In this document: positions 1-9,535 of the stretch, piece by piece
Position numbering within the stretch: position 1 is the first letter of the stretch
Layout of the letters: every line of letters begins with the position of its first letter
Origin: Marinobacterium halophilum
GTDB taxonomy: Bacteria; Pseudomonadota; Gammaproteobacteria; Pseudomonadales; Balneatricaceae
Assembly: GCF_003014615.1 (NCBI RefSeq)
Contig: NZ_PYGI01000011.1
Coordinates: forward strand, 62,001 to 126,000
Direction: 5' to 3'
Length of the DNA: 64,000 bases
Notes under the pieces: generated by a model
Databases searched by the model: none
Told to the model about the DNA's origin: nothing
The model's input: only the letters and a program-made list of their open reading frames with translations
Translations under genes and position numbers: made by a program

Positions 1-69
1 GAAGGGCAGGAGTTCCGGGTCGCAGGTACGATAGAGCGCCTCAGGCGCCAATGGCAGGTGCTTGTCCAT
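1..69 (-). CDS. Lon-like ATP-dependent protease, N-terminal fragment (cut by window edge)
   Basis: Only the first 23 codons are inside the window. The translation starts MDKHLPLAPEALYR and continues TCDPELLPF. The pattern of a proline-rich start, then EALYR, then a C-D-P-x-L motif is typical of the N-terminus of the AAA-plus Lon-like (LonB-type) proteases common in Pseudomonas relatives. On the minus strand a GGAG sequence lies about 8 bases before the ATG. A 24-base imperfect palindrome sits in the leader (83-106). The identification rests on a short N-terminus and is moderately secure; the ATPase and the Ser-Lys protease domains are outside the window. Confidence 0.6.
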   Translation of the reverse strand, partial: MDKHLPLAPEALYRTCDPELLPF

Positions 70-82
70 GCGCGTACTCCAC

Positions 83-106
83 TAACAGAGAGATGTCCCT
101 CTGTTA
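83..106. promoter_or_regulatory. Inverted repeat in the leader of the Lon-like gene
   Basis: The outer arms TAACAGAG and CTCTGTTA are perfect 8-base complements separated by 8 bases, with partial symmetry continuing inward. It lies 13 bases upstream of the start codon of the minus-strand Lon-like gene. It could be a repressor operator or an mRNA hairpin. Nothing identifies the binding protein. Confidence 0.35.
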
Positions 107-169
107 TACCGCCTCGCGTTTGCAGGATGCAAGACGGCCAGTAGAAAACGCGTTCAGATTCAGTGGACT

Positions 170-204
170 AGCCTGACCTGAACACGAATGTCTCAGGCCA
201 GGCT
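170..204. terminator. Hairpin downstream of aroE
   Basis: Two 12-base arms (170-181 and 193-204) pair with one A-C mismatch across an 11-base loop, just after the aroE stop. There is no T-run on either side, so this is a weak terminator candidate or an mRNA 3'-end stabiliser. Confidence 0.3.
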
Positions 205-214
205 GGAAGCTGTT

Positions 215-1045
215 TCAGCCCGCCTGCAGGGCTGCGCGCAGATCAGCAATCACCGGTGCGGTATCCGGCCGCACCCCGCGCCAGATGCGGAAGGATTCTG
301 CAGCCTGCTCGACCAGCATCCCCAGGCCGTCAATGACCCGCCCGGCATTCAGCTCCGCCGCCCAGCGACAGAAGGGCGTCGGCTCGGCCGCATACATCAT
401 GTCGTAACAGGCGGTTGTCGACCCCACCGTGGCGGCGGGAATTGGCGGCAGTTCACCCTGCAGGCTGGCCGAGGTACCGTTGATGATGACATCAAACGTC
501 TCGGCAGGAACCTGCTCAAAACCACACGCCTGCACACGGCCATCGTCGGCAAACAGCTCGGCCAGCGTTTCGGCTCGGGCCGGTGTACGGTTGGCAATCA
601 GGATCGACGCCACGCCGGCGGCCAACAGCGGCTGCAACACGCCACGCACGGCACCACCGGCACCCAGTACCAGTACCCGCGCATTGCTCAACTGTACGCT
701 GTTGTTATCGGCCAGATCGCGCACCAGCCCGAGTCCATCGGTGTTGTCACCGGCGATACGACCGTCCTCAAGCCGGTACAGGGTGTTCACCGCACCGGCC
801 AGCTCGGCGCGGTCGCTGCGCCACTGCGCCAGTGCCCAGGCCCGCTCCTTGAACGGCACGGTAATGTTAAGTCCCTTGCCGTCGCCCTGCAGAAAGCACT
901 GCACCGCCGTCTCGAAGACGGCTTCCTCGATGTGTTCAGCGGTATAGATCAGATCCTGCCCGGTCTGCCCGGCAAAGCGGGCATGGATCTGCGGTGACTT
1001 GCTGTGCGCGATCGGGTTGCCGAACACGGCATAGCGGTCATTCAT
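215..1045 (-). CDS. aroE: Shikimate dehydrogenase (NADP+)
   Basis: AroE reduces 3-dehydroshikimate to shikimate with NADPH in aromatic amino acid synthesis. The 276-residue protein opens MNDRYAVFGNPIAHSKSP, carrying the shikimate-binding S-K-S motif. It then has NITVPFKE with the catalytic lysine, NTDG, and the glycine-rich nucleotide loop GAGGAVRG followed by NRT. The start is at 1045 because a GGAGGT ribosome site lies 6 bases upstream and the family begins at this NPI motif; an in-frame extension into hemF is possible but unlikely. The start lies one base after the hemF stop, so the two are co-transcribed and probably translationally coupled. The hemF-aroE order matches Pseudomonas. Confidence 0.96.
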   Translation of the reverse strand: MNDRYAVFGNPIAHSKSPQIHARFAGQTGQDLIYTAEHIEEAVFETAVQCFLQGDGKGLNITVPFKERAWALAQWRSDRAELAGAVNTLYRLEDGRIAGDNTDGLGLVRDLADNNSVQLSNARVLVLGAGGAVRGVLQPLLAAGVASILIANRTPARAETLAELFADDGRVQACGFEQVPAETFDVIINGTSASLQGELPPIPAATVGSTTACYDMMYAAEPTPFCRWAAELNAGRVIDGLGMLVEQAAESFRIWRGVRPDTAPVIADLRAALQAG

Positions 1046-1046
1046 C

Positions 1047-2000
<954 letters not shown>

Positions 2001-2003
2001 TTA

Positions 2004-2561
2004 CTACGCCCGAATGGTCTGCATATCTTGAATATTACGAATCACCGTCGGCTTGTCCAACCCTCCCAGCTCACCGGGGATTATGAAGTCGAGGCTTGAG
2101 CCGAAGTAAGCACTGACTTTCAATTTTGACCTTGCCGGCTCTGCCGCACTGCGATTGGCCGAAGTCGATACAATGGGACCGCCATAGGCGTGACACAGCG
2201 CCTGTACCAACGGATGCGCACTGACCCGCACGGCTACAGGGCTGTGACAACCCTTGACCCAACGTGGCACCAGATTCTTTGGGTCAGGCAACAGCCAGGT
2301 GTTTGGCCCCGGCCAGGTGTCACGCAAACATTGACGCTGCGCTGCACTCAACGGCGCCAGCAGCGGTTCGATCTGAGACTCATCCGCGGCAACCAGAATC
2401 AGCCCCTTGTGTTCAGGGCGTCGCTTGAGTTCCAGCAGCCGTTGTACGGCCTGACGATTATAGGGATCACAGCCCAGCCCCCAGACCGCTTCGGTCGGGT
2501 AGGCGATAACGCCGCCGCTATTGAGACAGCGGACCGCTTCCTTGAGTTGCCAGTGATTCAT
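2004..2561 (-). CDS. tsaC: L-threonylcarbamoyladenylate synthase TsaC (YrdC/Sua5 family)
   Basis: TsaC uses threonine, bicarbonate and ATP to make threonylcarbamoyl-AMP, the donor for the t6A37 modification of ANN-decoding tRNAs. The 185-residue protein has the family signatures PTEAVWGLGCDP near residue 20, K-R-R-P-x-x-K-G-L-I around 50 (nucleotide binding), and SANRSAAEPA near 140. The ATG at 2561 gives the usual N-terminus and length (E. coli 190); the in-frame ORF extends 44 residues further but without family resemblance. The ribosome site (GGTGGTG) is weak. It lies 79 bases after purK and 42 before hemF, as in the dprA-tsaC-hemF-aroE neighbourhoods of pseudomonads. Confidence 0.95.
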   Translation of the reverse strand: MNHWQLKEAVRCLNSGGVIAYPTEAVWGLGCDPYNRQAVQRLLELKRRPEHKGLILVAADESQIEPLLAPLSAAQRQCLRDTWPGPNTWLLPDPKNLVPRWVKGCHSPVAVRVSAHPLVQALCHAYGGPIVSTSANRSAAEPARSKLKVSAYFGSSLDFIIPGELGGLDKPTVIRNIQDMQTIRA

Positions 2562-2640
2562 GGTTACACCACCGCGAAGAAGGGATGCGCAGAGCGGTGT
2601 GATCACCGCTCCGGCGGGTAGATACAGGTTATGCGCCGCC

Positions 2641-3705
2641 TCAGCCTTGTAACTGGGCGATGCTCCAGTCAAAGACCACCTTGTCCGCCTCATCGACCAT
2701 TGCCTGCAACGCCTGCAGGCTGTCGATCAGGGAAGCGACATCGGCACGGCAGATGTTAACGTGGCCAACCTTACGTCCCGGACGGATCTCCTTGCCGTAC
2801 CAGTGCACATGTACGCCCGGCACCTGTAGCCACTCGGGTTTCCAGTCACGGCCCAGCAGGTTGTACATCACCGACACGCCGTCCACCGGCGGGGTGATCA
2901 GCGGCAGGTCGGCCAGCGCCCGCAGATGCAACTGAAACTGGCTGATCGCCGAGCCTTCCTGAGTCCAGTGACCGGAGTTATGGACACGCGGTGCCAGCTC
3001 ATTGACCAGCAGCTTGCCATCGACCACGAAACACTCCATCGCCATTACGCCGATGTAGTCTTCGTCGTCCATGATTCGACCCAACCAGGCTTCAGCGTCC
3101 GCCTGCTGTTCAGCCGGTACCGGCAGATTGGCGACACTGGCGCGCAGGATGCCGTTTTCGTGCCAGTTGCGAGTCAGCGGGTAGAAGACCTTCTCGCCAG
3201 CCGCGTTGCGGGCACCCACCAGTGACACTTCATGGCTGAACGGAATCATCGCCTCGGCGATACATTCACCCGCCCACTCGGCTTCCGGCTGGTCGCCTTG
3301 CTGCCAGCGCCACTGACCACGGCCGTCATAGCCACCGCGACGGCGCTTGACGATCACCTTGTCGGCCACGGATTCCAGCTGTGCGCTCAGGTCGCCGTCT
3401 TCCAGGCTGACCCAGGGCGAGGTCGGCACCTGCAGGCGGTCCAGCAGCGCCTTCTGGCGCTGACGGTCGATCACCGCGTACAGGGCTTCAGCGTTGCGGA
3501 AGTTCGGGTGCTGCTTGAGCTGCAGACCGCTAACGCTGTCGGACCAGTGTTCGATCTCTACGGTGATGACATCATCCGCACGCAGATCCAGCTGAACATC
3601 GGCATTGGGATCTACCGGCATCACTTCCAGCTGCAGCGGTGCAGCGGCCTGCTGCAGCATCTGGCCCAGCTGGCCGTTACCGGCAACGACGATTCGTGGC
3701 AGCAT
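2641..3705 (-). CDS. purK: 5-(carboxyamino)imidazole ribonucleotide synthase
   Basis: PurK carboxylates AIR with ATP and bicarbonate to N5-CAIR in purine synthesis. The 354-residue ATP-grasp protein starts with the NAD-fold-like GNGQLGQMLQQAA. It has the ATP-binding KRRRGGYDGRGQW near residue 120 and the metal and substrate motif NELAPRVHNSGHWTQEG near 240. It follows purE with a 5-base gap, the standard purEK pair. Length is that of the E. coli enzyme (355). Confidence 0.97.
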   Translation of the reverse strand: MLPRIVVAGNGQLGQMLQQAAAPLQLEVMPVDPNADVQLDLRADDVITVEIEHWSDSVSGLQLKQHPNFRNAEALYAVIDRQRQKALLDRLQVPTSPWVSLEDGDLSAQLESVADKVIVKRRRGGYDGRGQWRWQQGDQPEAEWAGECIAEAMIPFSHEVSLVGARNAAGEKVFYPLTRNWHENGILRASVANLPVPAEQQADAEAWLGRIMDDEDYIGVMAMECFVVDGKLLVNELAPRVHNSGHWTQEGSAISQFQLHLRALADLPLITPPVDGVSVMYNLLGRDWKPEWLQVPGVHVHWYGKEIRPGRKVGHVNICRADVASLIDSLQALQAMVDEADKVVFDWSIAQLQG

Positions 3706-3710
3706 GGCAA

Positions 3711-4199
3711 TTAACCTCGCGGATCGGGATTATCGAGAACAGTCTGGGTCTGGGCCAGACGCCAGTCGGCCAGACGCTGCGCCAGCGCCTTGTCTTCGGT
3801 CGCCAGCATCTGCGCCGCCAGCAGGCCTGCATTAAAGGCACCGGCACCGCCGATCGCCAGCGTACCGACCGGGATGCCACGCGGCATCTGTACGATCGAC
3901 AGCAAGCTGTCCTGGCCATTGAGTGCCTTGCTCTGCACCGGCACACCCAGTACCGGCACCAGCGTCTTGGCCGCAATCATGCCCGGCAGATGTGCCGCGC
4001 CACCGGCTCCGGCGATGATGACCTTGTAGCCGTTATCGGCGGCCTGCTCGGCAAAACGAAACATCTTGTCCGGTGTACGATGCGCAGATACCACCTCGGT
4101 GTGATAGTCGACACCCAGGGTATCCAGGATACCGGCCGCTTCTTCCATGGTGGGCCAATCTGAACGTGAACCCATCACGATCGCCACTTTTGCACTCAT
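3711..4199 (-). CDS. purE: N5-carboxyaminoimidazole ribonucleotide mutase
   Basis: PurE moves the carboxyl of N5-CAIR to C4, making CAIR for purine synthesis; the class I enzyme is an octamer. The 162-residue sequence carries [10 protein letters not shown] at the N-terminus (phosphate-binding loop), SAHRTP near residue 40 with the catalytic histidine, and [11 protein letters not shown] near 65. It is the first gene of a minus-strand run that continues into purK. An extended -10 promoter element sits about 105 bases upstream. Confidence 0.98.
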   Translation of the reverse strand: MSAKVAIVMGSRSDWPTMEEAAGILDTLGVDYHTEVVSAHRTPDKMFRFAEQAADNGYKVIIAGAGGAAHLPGMIAAKTLVPVLGVPVQSKALNGQDSLLSIVQMPRGIPVGTLAIGGAGAFNAGLLAAQMLATEDKALAQRLADWRLAQTQTVLDNPDPRG

Positions 4200-4300
4200 G
4201 TTTAACTCCCGTCTTCACTCTGACTGCGCAGCAGGGCAGGGAGCCGCCACTACACTTGCGGTCTGGCTTCCGGCCGCGCCGGAAAAAAGGAAAGGGCGCG

Positions 4301-4309
4301 ATTATAGCA
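4301..4309 (-). promoter_or_regulatory. Extended -10 promoter element for purEK
   Basis: On the minus strand the sequence is TGCTATAAT, a perfect -10 hexamer with the TGn extension, about 105 bases upstream of purE. The -35 region is poor, as is common with extended -10 promoters. I could not identify a PurR-type operator. Confidence 0.5.
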
Positions 4310-4363
4310 AGCACCGGGCAAAAATTCCCCACTTATAGCCGGTGAATGTCGACCGCTGCAGCG

Positions 4364-5470
4364 CTAGCGAATGCGGCGCACACGGGAGCCACTTAATTCG
4401 ATATGGCCATCCAGTTGCAGCAGCATCAAACCCGCTTGCAACTCGGCAACCGGGAGCGCCAGCTCGGCGGCCAAGTGATCCAGCCACACACTGTCGAAGG
4501 GAATCTGCTCCAGCAACGGATCGGTCGGTGCAGGAGCGGCTGCCACATGTGAAGATGCCGGCGGTCGCTCCGGCAGTAACGCGCCCAGCAACGCACCCAG
4601 CGGCTCAATGATTTGATCCACTTGCTCGACCAGAGTGGCCCCTTCACGAATCAGGGCATGGCAGCCACGGCTCAGCGGATTATGGATGGAGCCGGGGATG
4701 GCAAACACCTCACGGCCCTGCTCCAGAGCTTGTCGAGCCGTGATCAGCGAACCGCTGCGCACGGCAGCCTCGACGACCAGTGTGCCCACCGCAAGCCCGC
4801 TGATGATGCGATTGCGTTTGGGGAAGTGGGCCGGTAGCGGCGGGGTTCCGGGGGGATATTCCGACAGAATAACGCCAGCGTTATCAAGGATCGCATCGGC
4901 CAGCGCTCGGTGCCGCTGCGGATACACTCGGTCCACACCAGTCCCGATCACCGCCACTGTCGGCCGTTGCTGGTCAACACAGGCGCGATGGGCTGCCGCA
5001 TCGATACCCAACGCCAGCCCACTGACCGGCACAATACCCGACGCCGACAGAGCGGCAGCAAACTCGTAGGCCAGGCGGCAGCCTTCGCGGCTGGCCTTGC
5101 GACTGCCCACCAGCGCCAGCTGTGGCAACGAGAGCAGGCGGGCATCACCACGCAACCACACCAGCATTGGCGGGTCAGGAATCTGGTGCAGCAGTTCGGG
5201 GTAGGCGGGATCGGATAGGGTCAGCAAGCTGAAATCGTGTGCTTCGGCATCCGCCAGCATCTCTTCGGCCCGGCGATACAGTGCACCACGGCGCTGGTAG
5301 TCATGCAATGCAGCCATCGTCTGCGGACGCAGGCGACAGTGTGAAGGCAGGCCGGTTTCGGCTCGTAACAGGCGAGGGATATCAACGCCTTCCTGGCGGA
5401 GTCGCGCCAATGTCACCGGACCCAGGCCCGGCAACAGACTGGCTGCGATCCACTCCATTGGATCGCTCAT
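4364..5470 (-). CDS. dprA: DNA-processing protein DprA (Smf)
   Basis: DprA binds incoming single-stranded DNA and loads RecA during natural transformation; many non-competent bacteria also keep it. The 368-residue protein has an N-terminal helical domain. The Rossmann-like core begins near residue 110 with GSRKASREGCRLA, then PVSGLALGIDAAAH and FPKRNRIISGLA, then SLITARQALEQGREVFAIPG. A C-terminal winged-helix-like segment of about 60 residues ends the protein. AAGGA lies 8 bases upstream of the ATG. The gene starts 18 bases after the LysM gene, so they form an operon divergent from def-fmt, as around E. coli smf. Confidence 0.95.
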   Translation of the reverse strand: MSDPMEWIAASLLPGLGPVTLARLRQEGVDIPRLLRAETGLPSHCRLRPQTMAALHDYQRRGALYRRAEEMLADAEAHDFSLLTLSDPAYPELLHQIPDPPMLVWLRGDARLLSLPQLALVGSRKASREGCRLAYEFAAALSASGIVPVSGLALGIDAAAHRACVDQQRPTVAVIGTGVDRVYPQRHRALADAILDNAGVILSEYPPGTPPLPAHFPKRNRIISGLAVGTLVVEAAVRSGSLITARQALEQGREVFAIPGSIHNPLSRGCHALIREGATLVEQVDQIIEPLGALLGALLPERPPASSHVAAAPAPTDPLLEQIPFDSVWLDHLAAELALPVAELQAGLMLLQLDGHIELSGSRVRRIR

Positions 5471-5488
5471 GTCGTTATCCTTGCAGAA

Positions 5489-6523
5489 TCAGGGTGCGCG
5501 CAGCTCGTCGCCGACCGAGATCACATTGGTCGCATTCAACACCAGGCCGTAGCTGACCCGCTCGAATGCCTTGAACACCATCAGTTCACCGGCACGCTCT
5601 GCCGGCAGGGTGATGATCTCGCCGTTGACCGGATCCTTGACCGCTTCACCCTTCTTATAGATGGCAAACACATGTCCCGGTTCAACACCCTCGTAGGCAC
5701 CGAAACTCAGCGCCACCGCATCGAACTGGCCGATCTTGGCCACGCCGCCCAATACATCGATGATCACGCCATCCTTGAGTTCGGGGCCCGGCTGGGGCTG
5801 GAACACTGACTGGATGCGCTCGGACTGGCTCGGCAGCAGGCGGTCACGGGTACGCACCTCCTCGCGAGTCTTGCGCAGGTCCAGGGTGACAATATCCGCA
5901 TCGATGGACGCCACCGACACGTCAGCGACCTTATACAACTCATAGCCCAGGAACTCGCCGGTCACCGGATGCGTATACTCACGCGAGGGGCGGTACAGCG
6001 TCTGCTGATCGACCGCTTCATCCAGCAACATACCGCGGGCATACACACGGTCACCGGCACCGGCGATGATGCTTTCATTGCGACCACCGATAACATAGGG
6101 TGCCGCTTGCAGCACATCATCTTCTGTCACCAGGTTGTCGTTAAGGAAGCTGGCGATGTCACGCAGTGGAATGGCCGGCACCGGCTGTACCAGCGGCTGT
6201 ACTCGTACCTGCGGGGTCAACTTGCGGATGCCTCGACGCAGGTTGAGGCGCGGCTGCCCATCGACCCAGGTCAGATAGATCTGGTCACCCGGGTAAATCA
6301 GGTGGGGATTGTCAATCTGCGGATTGACCTCCCAGACATCCGGCCAGCGCCAGGGCGTTTGCAGGAAGCGACCCGAGATATCCCACAGGGTATCGCCCTT
6401 GACCACCACATATTCACTCGGGTGGTCTTCGTTCAGCTTCAACCGGTCTGCACGCTCGGCAGCGTTGACGGTACCTGCCAGCATCAGGCAGGCGCCGACC
6501 ACGCCATACAGCAATCCTCTCAT
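5489..6523 (-). CDS. Secreted LysM-domain protein (PA0020-like)
   Basis: The 344-residue protein has a signal peptide (residues 1-22, ending VNAAE) and then one LysM peptidoglycan-binding module around residues 37-85 (YVVVKGDTLWDISGRFL ... NPHLIYPGDQIYL). The remaining 250 residues have no catalytic motif I recognise and probably form the beta-rich domain of this family. It is probably periplasmic and peptidoglycan-bound. A GGGAG site lies 7-8 bases before the ATG. Its position between def (divergent) and dprA is conserved in pseudomonads. Precise function is unknown. Confidence 0.9.
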   Translation of the reverse strand: MRGLLYGVVGACLMLAGTVNAAERADRLKLNEDHPSEYVVVKGDTLWDISGRFLQTPWRWPDVWEVNPQIDNPHLIYPGDQIYLTWVDGQPRLNLRRGIRKLTPQVRVQPLVQPVPAIPLRDIASFLNDNLVTEDDVLQAAPYVIGGRNESIIAGAGDRVYARGMLLDEAVDQQTLYRPSREYTHPVTGEFLGYELYKVADVSVASIDADIVTLDLRKTREEVRTRDRLLPSQSERIQSVFQPQPGPELKDGVIIDVLGGVAKIGQFDAVALSFGAYEGVEPGHVFAIYKKGEAVKDPVNGEIITLPAERAGELMVFKAFERVSYGLVLNATNVISVGDELRAP

Positions 6524-6616
6524 TGTTCAGCTCCCTTGTATGTTTCTGGCCTCAAACAACCCGCCGCATCCGCGTGCGCCCGGCCTGCAAAGCAATGCAT
6601 TAGGCACGTTATTCAG

Positions 6617-6622
6617 TATAAT
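6617..6622 (+). promoter_or_regulatory. Putative -10 element for def-fmt-rsmB-trkAH
   Basis: A perfect TATAAT lies 65 bases before the def start in the divergent def/LysM intergenic region. No convincing -35 hexamer is seen at 16-18 bases, so the assignment rests on the hexamer and location. Confidence 0.35.
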
Positions 6623-6686
6623 GATGGCAGATTAATTTTTTTACCACTTAAGGGCTGGATTTTAACGTCCGGCAAAGCAGATACCT

Positions 6687-7205
6687 ATGGCCAAGCTCAA
6701 TATTCTCGAATTTCCTGATCCGCGTCTAAGAACCATCGCCGAACCGGTGACGCAAGTTGATGACGCTATCCGCCAACTGGTCGACGACATGTTCGAGACC
6801 ATGTATGACGCCTCAGGTATTGGCCTGGCGGCAACCCAGGTCAATGTACACAAACGCGTCGTTACCATCGACTTGTCAGAAGACAACAGCGAACCTATGG
6901 TGCTGATCAACCCGGAATACACCGTGCTGCAGGACGAACTGGAGCCGATGCAGGAAGGTTGCCTTTCAGTACCGGGCTTCTATGAAGAAGTGCAACGACC
7001 CAACCGCATTCGACTCAAGGCGCTTGACCGCGACGGCACGCCCTATGAACGTGAAGTGGAAGGCCTGCTGGCAGTATGTATCCAGCACGAGCTGGACCAT
7101 CTGAACGGCAAGCTGTTTGTCGATTACCTGACCACACTCAAGCGCAACCGTATCCGCACCAAGCTGGAAAAACAGCATCGGCTTGATGCGCAACACCAGG
7201 CCTGA
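6687..7205 (+). CDS. def: Peptide deformylase
   Basis: Def removes the formyl group from the N-terminal methionine of nascent proteins. All three metal-site motifs are present in the 172-residue protein: GIGLAATQ (motif 1, about residue 45), EGCLS (motif 2, metal-ligand Cys near 92), and QHELDH (motif 3, two metal-ligand His near 134). It is followed after 66 bases by fmt, the formyltransferase that creates its substrate. The ribosome site is weak. Confidence 0.98.
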   Translation: MAKLNILEFPDPRLRTIAEPVTQVDDAIRQLVDDMFETMYDASGIGLAATQVNVHKRVVTIDLSEDNSEPMVLINPEYTVLQDELEPMQEGCLSVPGFYEEVQRPNRIRLKALDRDGTPYEREVEGLLAVCIQHELDHLNGKLFVDYLTTLKRNRIRTKLEKQHRLDAQHQA

Positions 7206-7271
7206 GTAGTGCTGGCATGTTCCGAAACAGGTTTGCGAAGGCAAGCCTGTTTTTGTATGGAGTCCTGATTG

Positions 7272-8219
7272 ATGAGTACCCCCCTGCGTATCGTTTTTGC
7301 CGGTACCCCCGACTTTGCCGCCGAGTGTCTGGCTGCCGTACTTCAGACCGAACATCAGGTCGTGGCAGTCTATACCCAACCCGACCGCCCCTCGGGGCGA
7401 GGGCGCAAGCTGCATCCGGGGCCGGTGAAAACACTGGCACTGGAACATGATCTGCCGGTATATCAGCCGCTGTCGCTCAAGGATGCCGAGCAACAACAGA
7501 TCCTTGCTGAGCTTAATGCCGACCTGATGATCGTCGTAGCCTATGGTCTGTTGCTGCCGCAAGCGGTACTCGACATTCCGCGATTGGGCTGCATCAATGT
7601 TCATGCCTCCCTGCTGCCGCGCTGGCGCGGGGCTGCACCGATCCACCGAGCATTGCTGGCAGGGGATACTGAAACCGGTATCACCATCATGCAGATGGAC
7701 GCCGGGCTGGATACCGGTGCCATGTTGAACAAAGCCACCTGTGCCATTGATGACAACGATACCAGTGGCACCTTGCATGACCGCCTGGCCGTGCTCGGCG
7801 CTGAGCTGCTGGTCAGCACGCTGGCTCCACTCGCTGCAGGCACCCTGGCACCCGAACCGCAGGATGACCAACTGGCCAACTATGCGCACAAGCTGGACAA
7901 GCAGGAGGGCCTGATCGACTGGACCCTGCCCGCTGCAGAAATCCTGCGCCGCATCCGTGGTTTCAACCCTTGGCCCGTCTGCTTTACTCGCCTGGGCGAT
8001 GACAACCTGCGGATCTGGTCCGCCGAGCCTGACCAGCAGGGCAGTGATGCTGCTGCCGGTACCATTCTCGCCGCCGACGGCCAGGGCATCCATGTTGCCT
8101 GTGGTCAGGGCACCCTGCGGCTGACCCAGCTGCAATTGCCAGGCGGCAAGGCACAACCCGTAAAAACACTGTTGAATGCTCACAAGGAGCGCTTTGCGCC
8201 GGGGGTTAAACTTGGCTGA
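7272..8219 (+). CDS. fmt: Methionyl-tRNA formyltransferase
   Basis: Fmt formylates Met-tRNA(fMet) using 10-formyl-THF. The 315-residue protein begins MSTPLRIVFAGTPDFAA. The catalytic block is at residues 105-145: NVHASLLPRWRGAAPIHRAL with the Asn-His pair, then MDAGLDTGAML with the Asp. The C-terminal tRNA-binding domain is present. The ATG at 7272 is preceded by GGAG 9 bases away; a TTG one codon earlier has 6-base spacing and is an alternative start. The 3' end overlaps rsmB by 8 bases if rsmB starts at its TTG. Confidence 0.97.
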   Translation: MSTPLRIVFAGTPDFAAECLAAVLQTEHQVVAVYTQPDRPSGRGRKLHPGPVKTLALEHDLPVYQPLSLKDAEQQQILAELNADLMIVVAYGLLLPQAVLDIPRLGCINVHASLLPRWRGAAPIHRALLAGDTETGITIMQMDAGLDTGAMLNKATCAIDDNDTSGTLHDRLAVLGAELLVSTLAPLAAGTLAPEPQDDQLANYAHKLDKQEGLIDWTLPAAEILRRIRGFNPWPVCFTRLGDDNLRIWSAEPDQQGSDAAAGTILAADGQGIHVACGQGTLRLTQLQLPGGKAQPVKTLLNAHKERFAPGVKLG

Positions 8220-9531
8220 TACCATCAACATTCGTGCCATGGCCGCCAACGTCATGGCACCGCTGCTGCGTCAGCATGGCTCGCTCAACACCCACCTGCC
8301 CAGCGCGCTGCAACATTGCCCCCCGCAGGACCGGGCACTGCTGCAACAGCTTTGCTATGGCAGCATGCGCGAATTTTTCCGGCTGCAGGCATTGGCCGCC
8401 TGTCTGTTGAAAAAGCCGTTCCGCAGTGAAGACATGGACCTGCAGGCACTGCTGCTGATTGGTCTGTGGCAGCTCAGATCCAGCCGTATTCCGGCACATG
8501 CCGCGCTGCATGAAACCGTTGAAGCCACGCTTGTACTCAACAAGCCCTGGGCCACGAAACTGTTCAACGCCGTGTTGCGCCGCTACCAGCGTGAGCACAA
8601 GACCCTGGAACAGCAGCTGGCGAATGACCCCTGTTTCACGTGGAACCATCCGCAATGGTTCATCAGCAAGCTCAGCCACAACTGGCCCGAGCATTGGCAG
8701 GACATCCTCGCGGCCAATGACGAGCAGGCTCCCCTGACACTGCGAACCAACACCCGCCGCCAGTCACGCCAGCAGGCACTTGAACGACTGGAAACCGCAG
8801 GCATTGAAGCCACTGCCACCCCCTTTAGTGAGGTCGGCCTGACTCTTGCCCAGGCCATGGATGTCGAGGCCATTCCCGGCTTCAGCGAGGGTGATCTCAG
8901 CGTGCAGGACGAAGCCGCCCAGCTGGCCGCCACCTTGCTCGCGACCGAACCCGAACAGCGCGTTTTGGATGCCTGCGCCGCGCCCGGTGGCAAGTTATGT
9001 CATCTGCTGGAAGCAACGCCACGCTTGCAAGATGTTGTGGCCGTTGAGCTGGAACCTGCACGCGCCCAGCGCATCACCGACAACCTGCAGCGCCTGGGCC
9101 TGGAGTTGGAGTGCAAGGTGTTGACCGCCGACGCCAGCAGCAGCGACTGGTGGGATGGGCAGCCCTTCGACCGAATCCTCATTGATGCCCCATGCAGCGG
9201 CACCGGGGTTATCCGCCGTCATCCCGATATCAAGTGGCTGCGCCAAGGCGAGGATGTCAACGCACTGGCTCAGGTTCAGCTCAACATCCTGACCAACCTC
9301 TGGCAGATGCTGTCACCCGGGGGCCGTCTGGTGTATGCCACCTGTTCCGTCTTCAGTCAGGAAAATGAACGCATCATCGGGCGTTTCCTGAAACAGCATG
9401 CTGATGCCCGACACCAGCCGATTGATGCGGACTGGGGTGAAGAACGCCCCTTCGGTCGTCAGCTGTTCCCACAGATCGGCGGACATGACGGCTTCTACTA
9501 TGCGGTGCTGAGCAAAGTGACGGACGGCTGA
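8212..9531 (+). CDS. rsmB: 16S rRNA (cytosine-967-C5)-methyltransferase RsmB (Sun/Fmu)
   Basis: RsmB methylates C967 of 16S rRNA. The protein has an N-terminal NusB-like domain (residues 1-140) and a C-terminal SAM methyltransferase domain. The latter shows [15 protein letters not shown] (SAM site), [18 protein letters not shown] (motif IV Cys) and [12 protein letters not shown] (second, catalytic Cys). The TTG at 8212, with a purine-rich GGGGG upstream, gives 439 residues and the family-like start (I-R-A-M-A-A). An upstream ATG at 8176 lacks a ribosome site; an ATG at 8239 is also possible. A parS-like sequence lies within the gene at 8632-8647. Confidence 0.95.
   Translation: MADTINIRAMAANVMAPLLRQHGSLNTHLPSALQHCPPQDRALLQQLCYGSMREFFRLQALAACLLKKPFRSEDMDLQALLLIGLWQLRSSRIPAHAALHETVEATLVLNKPWATKLFNAVLRRYQREHKTLEQQLANDPCFTWNHPQWFISKLSHNWPEHWQDILAANDEQAPLTLRTNTRRQSRQQALERLETAGIEATATPFSEVGLTLAQAMDVEAIPGFSEGDLSVQDEAAQLAATLLATEPEQRVLDACAAPGGKLCHLLEATPRLQDVVAVELEPARAQRITDNLQRLGLELECKVLTADASSSDWWDGQPFDRILIDAPCSGTGVIRRHPDIKWLRQGEDVNALAQVQLNILTNLWQMLSPGGRLVYATCSVFSQENERIIGRFLKQHADARHQPIDADWGEERPFGRQLFPQIGGHDGFYYAVLSKVTDG
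8632..8647. other. parS: parS-like site inside rsmB
   Basis: The 16 bases TGTTTCACGTGGAACC match the consensus TGTTTCACGTGAAACA at 14 of 16 positions and keep the central CACGTG. As I recall, Pseudomonas parS sites use the GTTCCACGTGGAAC form, which differs from this by one base. The distance from the dnaA-parAB region (about 15-20 kb) fits known parS positions. It also encodes C-F-T-W-N in RsmB, so selection may be on the protein instead. Confidence 0.5.
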
Positions 9532-9535
9532 GCTT

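Noticed and set aside
6966-8255. 429-codon open frame opposite def-fmt
   Set aside because: Crosses the def-fmt gap on the opposite strand; both genes are clearly real and the shadow has no domain.
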